Shown: positions 62,513-64,000 of the stretch, in pieces
Numbering within the stretch: the first letter of the stretch is position 1
How the letters are laid out: each line of letters begins with the position of its first letter
Assembly (NCBI GenBank): GCA_964617555.1
Contig: CAZTYP010000033.1
Location: 1-64,000 of the forward strand
Direction of reading: 5' to 3'
DNA: 64,000 bases
Source: 1-14-2-50-31-20 sp964617555
GTDB lineage: Bacteria > Bacteroidota > Ignavibacteria > Ignavibacteriales > Melioribacteraceae
Notes under the pieces: generated by a model
Seen by the model: only the letters and a program-made list of their open reading frames with translations
The model's database searches: none
What the model was told of the DNA's origin: nothing
Program-made: the position numbers and the translations under genes

Positions 62513-63568
62513 TTATTTATAATATCTGTAAACGGCAACCGCACTGCTTCCGTTGCCTACAACATCTGAAGTCCAGGTAATTTTATTTGCAACAACATCA
62601 AATTTTTGAATATAACCGTCGCCGCCCCATTTTGTCATATAAGGTATCCACATTACGTTTGCATCGTAATCATAGGTTAGTTGCATAACATTAGGTCCGA
62701 TATTAATCGGATTACTTTCTCCGTGTATAACCGCATTATCTTCTGTGTTGTATGTATAGAGAAATCCGTTTGTTCCGTTGCCCCAAGCAACGCAATATGC
62801 AATTCCGTTTTTTGCAATTTCAATATCTCCCGGAGAACCGCCAATGATAATGGAGTCTTCCAAAGCAGGAGTTCCTGAAGTTTTAATAACGGCGATTTTC
62901 CCGGAACTTGTTACTCCAAAATCACCTGTACAAAGAACATGTAATTTTCCATTTGGGGCAAAGGCAAGGTCTTGGGCGTTAACGGGAGTATTAACGGTTG
63001 CAGTAACTTTATCGGTTTTTACATCAATTACGGAAACGGAAGCTTGGAAATAAGGGTTTCCCCAACCGCCGTATCCTGTGTTGGCAACATAAAGTTTTCC
63101 CTTTTTGTATAAAAGTCCTTCCGGTGCTCGTCCTACGGTAATTCGTTTTGTTACGGTTCCGGCAACCAGATCAATAACTGCAACATCATTTGTATTAAAG
63201 CAAGTTACGTATGCTTTTTTATTGTTTGCAAAAGCAATATCCCAAGGGTTATCACCCGGGTTCAGCCCTATTGTTTGTAAAATTTCGGTATCGTGTTTTG
63301 GGTCTATAACTTTTATGTTGTTTTCTCCCGAAGAAACCACATAAATTCTGTCGTCATAAATCCTTATTCTGTTAGGAATTTTTCCTGTAGTAACAATATC
63401 TTTTACAACGGAATTTTTTTCCGCATCTATTTTGGAAAGAGTTTCGGCAGACCCGTTTAATACGTACAAAGTTTTTCCTCTGTTTTCCACCGGATCAACG
63501 GTGTTTTCTTTACAACCGATAATTAATAACAACATTAAAACGGTAACGATTAATAAAATATGTTTCAT
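62513..63568 (-). CDS. Surface beta-propeller lipoprotein, BtuG-like
   Basis: This is a 351-residue lipoprotein with the acylated Cys19 (LLLIIGCKEN) and a YncE/WD40-like seven-blade propeller: repeats such as GKTLYVLNGSAETLSKID, DRIYVVSSGENNIKVID, KKAYVTCFNTNDVAVID, GKLYVANTGYGG and FAPNGKLHVLCTG. In gut Bacteroides, BtuG is a propeller lipoprotein that binds vitamin B12 at the surface and hands it to BtuB. The same arrangement here (directly behind a TonB receptor, 17 bases, and ahead of btuFDC) argues for the same role. The identification is by architecture and context, as specific binding residues were not recognised. Confidence 0.78.
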   Translation of the reverse strand: MKHILLIVTVLMLLLIIGCKENTVDPVENRGKTLYVLNGSAETLSKIDAEKNSVVKDIVTTGKIPNRIRIYDDRIYVVSSGENNIKVIDPKHDTEILQTIGLNPGDNPWDIAFANNKKAYVTCFNTNDVAVIDLVAGTVTKRITVGRAPEGLLYKKGKLYVANTGYGGWGNPYFQASVSVIDVKTDKVTATVNTPVNAQDLAFAPNGKLHVLCTGDFGVTSSGKIAVIKTSGTPALEDSIIIGGSPGDIEIAKNGIAYCVAWGNGTNGFLYTYNTEDNAVIHGESNPINIGPNVMQLTYDYDANVMWIPYMTKWGGDGYIQKFDVVANKITWTSDVVGNGSSAVAVYRYYK

Positions 63569-63585
63569 TTTTTCTCCTTTTTTAG

Positions 63586-64000
63586 TTAATATGTTAAAGT
63601 TAATCCTATCTTTAATTCACGTCCGGGTACGGGGTAATCTCTTACAATTTCATAATTTTCATTTGTAATATTCATAATTGAAAATTTTATAACTGTTTTT
63701 ACATTATATGCGTTTATAGTTTGCAACATCGTTAAATCAAAAAGATTGTAATAAGGCAATTCAACCGTATTGGCAACGGTAACAAATCGGGTACTTATAA
63801 ATCGATGGCTTATATTTACGGAAAAGTTTTTATATCCGTAATGTAAGTTTGATTTAACCGAATGTTGAGGTTTGTAAGGAATTATTTTGTTAAAAGTTGT
63901 TTTGTCTTTATTTTTATTTAACGGCTTTAGGTGAGTATAAGTTGTTCCTAATTCCAAATTTATTTCAGAAAATTTATATTTTAAAGAGTATTCTTGACCC
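63586..64000 (-). CDS. TonB-dependent receptor (probable BtuB), C-terminal part only
   Basis: The frame is open to the window edge, so only the last about 138 residues are seen. They form amphipathic barrel strands (YSLKYKFSEINLELGTTYTH, SVKSNLHYGYKNFSVNISHR, TVIKFSIMNITNENYEIVRD) and end in LKIGLTLTY, with the terminal aromatic residue that outer-membrane barrels need for insertion. The NITNENYEIVRDYPVPGREL block is the common last-strand region of TonB receptors. The cobamide identity comes from the downstream genes only. A cobalamin riboswitch, if present, would lie outside the window. Confidence 0.8.
   Translation of the reverse strand, partial: GQEYSLKYKFSEINLELGTTYTHLKPLNKNKDKTTFNKIIPYKPQHSVKSNLHYGYKNFSVNISHRFISTRFVTVANTVELPYYNLFDLTMLQTINAYNVKTVIKFSIMNITNENYEIVRDYPVPGRELKIGLTLTY

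Overview
The window is AT-rich, densely coded bacterial chromosome. Several features point to the Bacteroidota/Chlorobiota side of the tree, most likely an Ignavibacteria-like lineage. These are a type IX secretion C-terminal sorting domain with the NHPNPFNPST motif (5692-6099), a 'Fibrobacter succinogenes major paralogous' domain protein (6131-7111), TonB receptors paired with surface lipoproteins (DUF4249; a beta-propeller), DUF4159/DUF4175 proteins, DUF2723 and a TM2/DUF2752 pair. The assignment rests on protein families only: no rRNA or tRNA gene was recognised.

Layout: (1) 1-5565, cytochrome bd oxidase cydA (5' cut by the window) and cydB, then the cydDC exporter. (2) 5566-7693, two secreted proteins of type IX style and a decayed IS30-type transposase. 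(3) 7694-12959, a YihY membrane protein, then a galactose/sugar-nucleotide stretch: secreted GH27 alpha-galactosidase, a relic of a second copy of its 3' end, galactokinase and UDP-glucose dehydrogenase. (4) 12996-17212, an ArsC-like protein, LMW phosphatase, D-cysteine desulfhydrase/ACC deaminase relative, MATE exporter, and a secreted protein with two LIM-type zinc modules and a DA1-like metallopeptidase domain. (5) 17367-24440, GH20 and a probably internally deleted GH28, TM2/DUF2752, an FKBP lipoprotein and a PAS histidine kinase. (6) 24512-28672, dnaA, an AT-rich candidate oriC, asparaginase and an ATP-cone/uridine-kinase-like fusion. (7) 28745-43991, envelope and maintenance genes: Ig-like lipoprotein, tricorn-type protease, THUMP methyltransferase, FabK/NMO-like flavoprotein, TonB receptor plus DUF4249 lipoprotein, a Spy-like lipoprotein and DUF2723. 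(8) 44128-56526, mfd, then a plus-strand run: C45-type hydrolase, SRPBCC, rhomboid, pdxB, DUF4159, DUF4175 and MFS. (9) 56541-64000, a nine-gene minus-strand cobamide locus.

The last region reads as one pathway. An outer-membrane TonB receptor (3' end only) and a surface beta-propeller lipoprotein like BtuG capture cobamide. BtuF, BtuD and BtuC import it. A CbiR-like TIM-barrel enzyme would cut off the lower ligand, and CobU, CobT and CobS rebuild the nucleotide loop. No corrin-ring synthesis gene is present, so this looks like salvage and remodelling.

The most unusual items are the double-LIM/DA1 secreted peptidase, the propeller plus CbiR cobamide locus, a cluster of five TTATTAAC(A/C) nonamers between mfd and the C45 gene (the same nonamer also lies in the putative oriC), and the type IX sorting domain that has almost no passenger. 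No CRISPR array, prophage or intact insertion sequence was seen.
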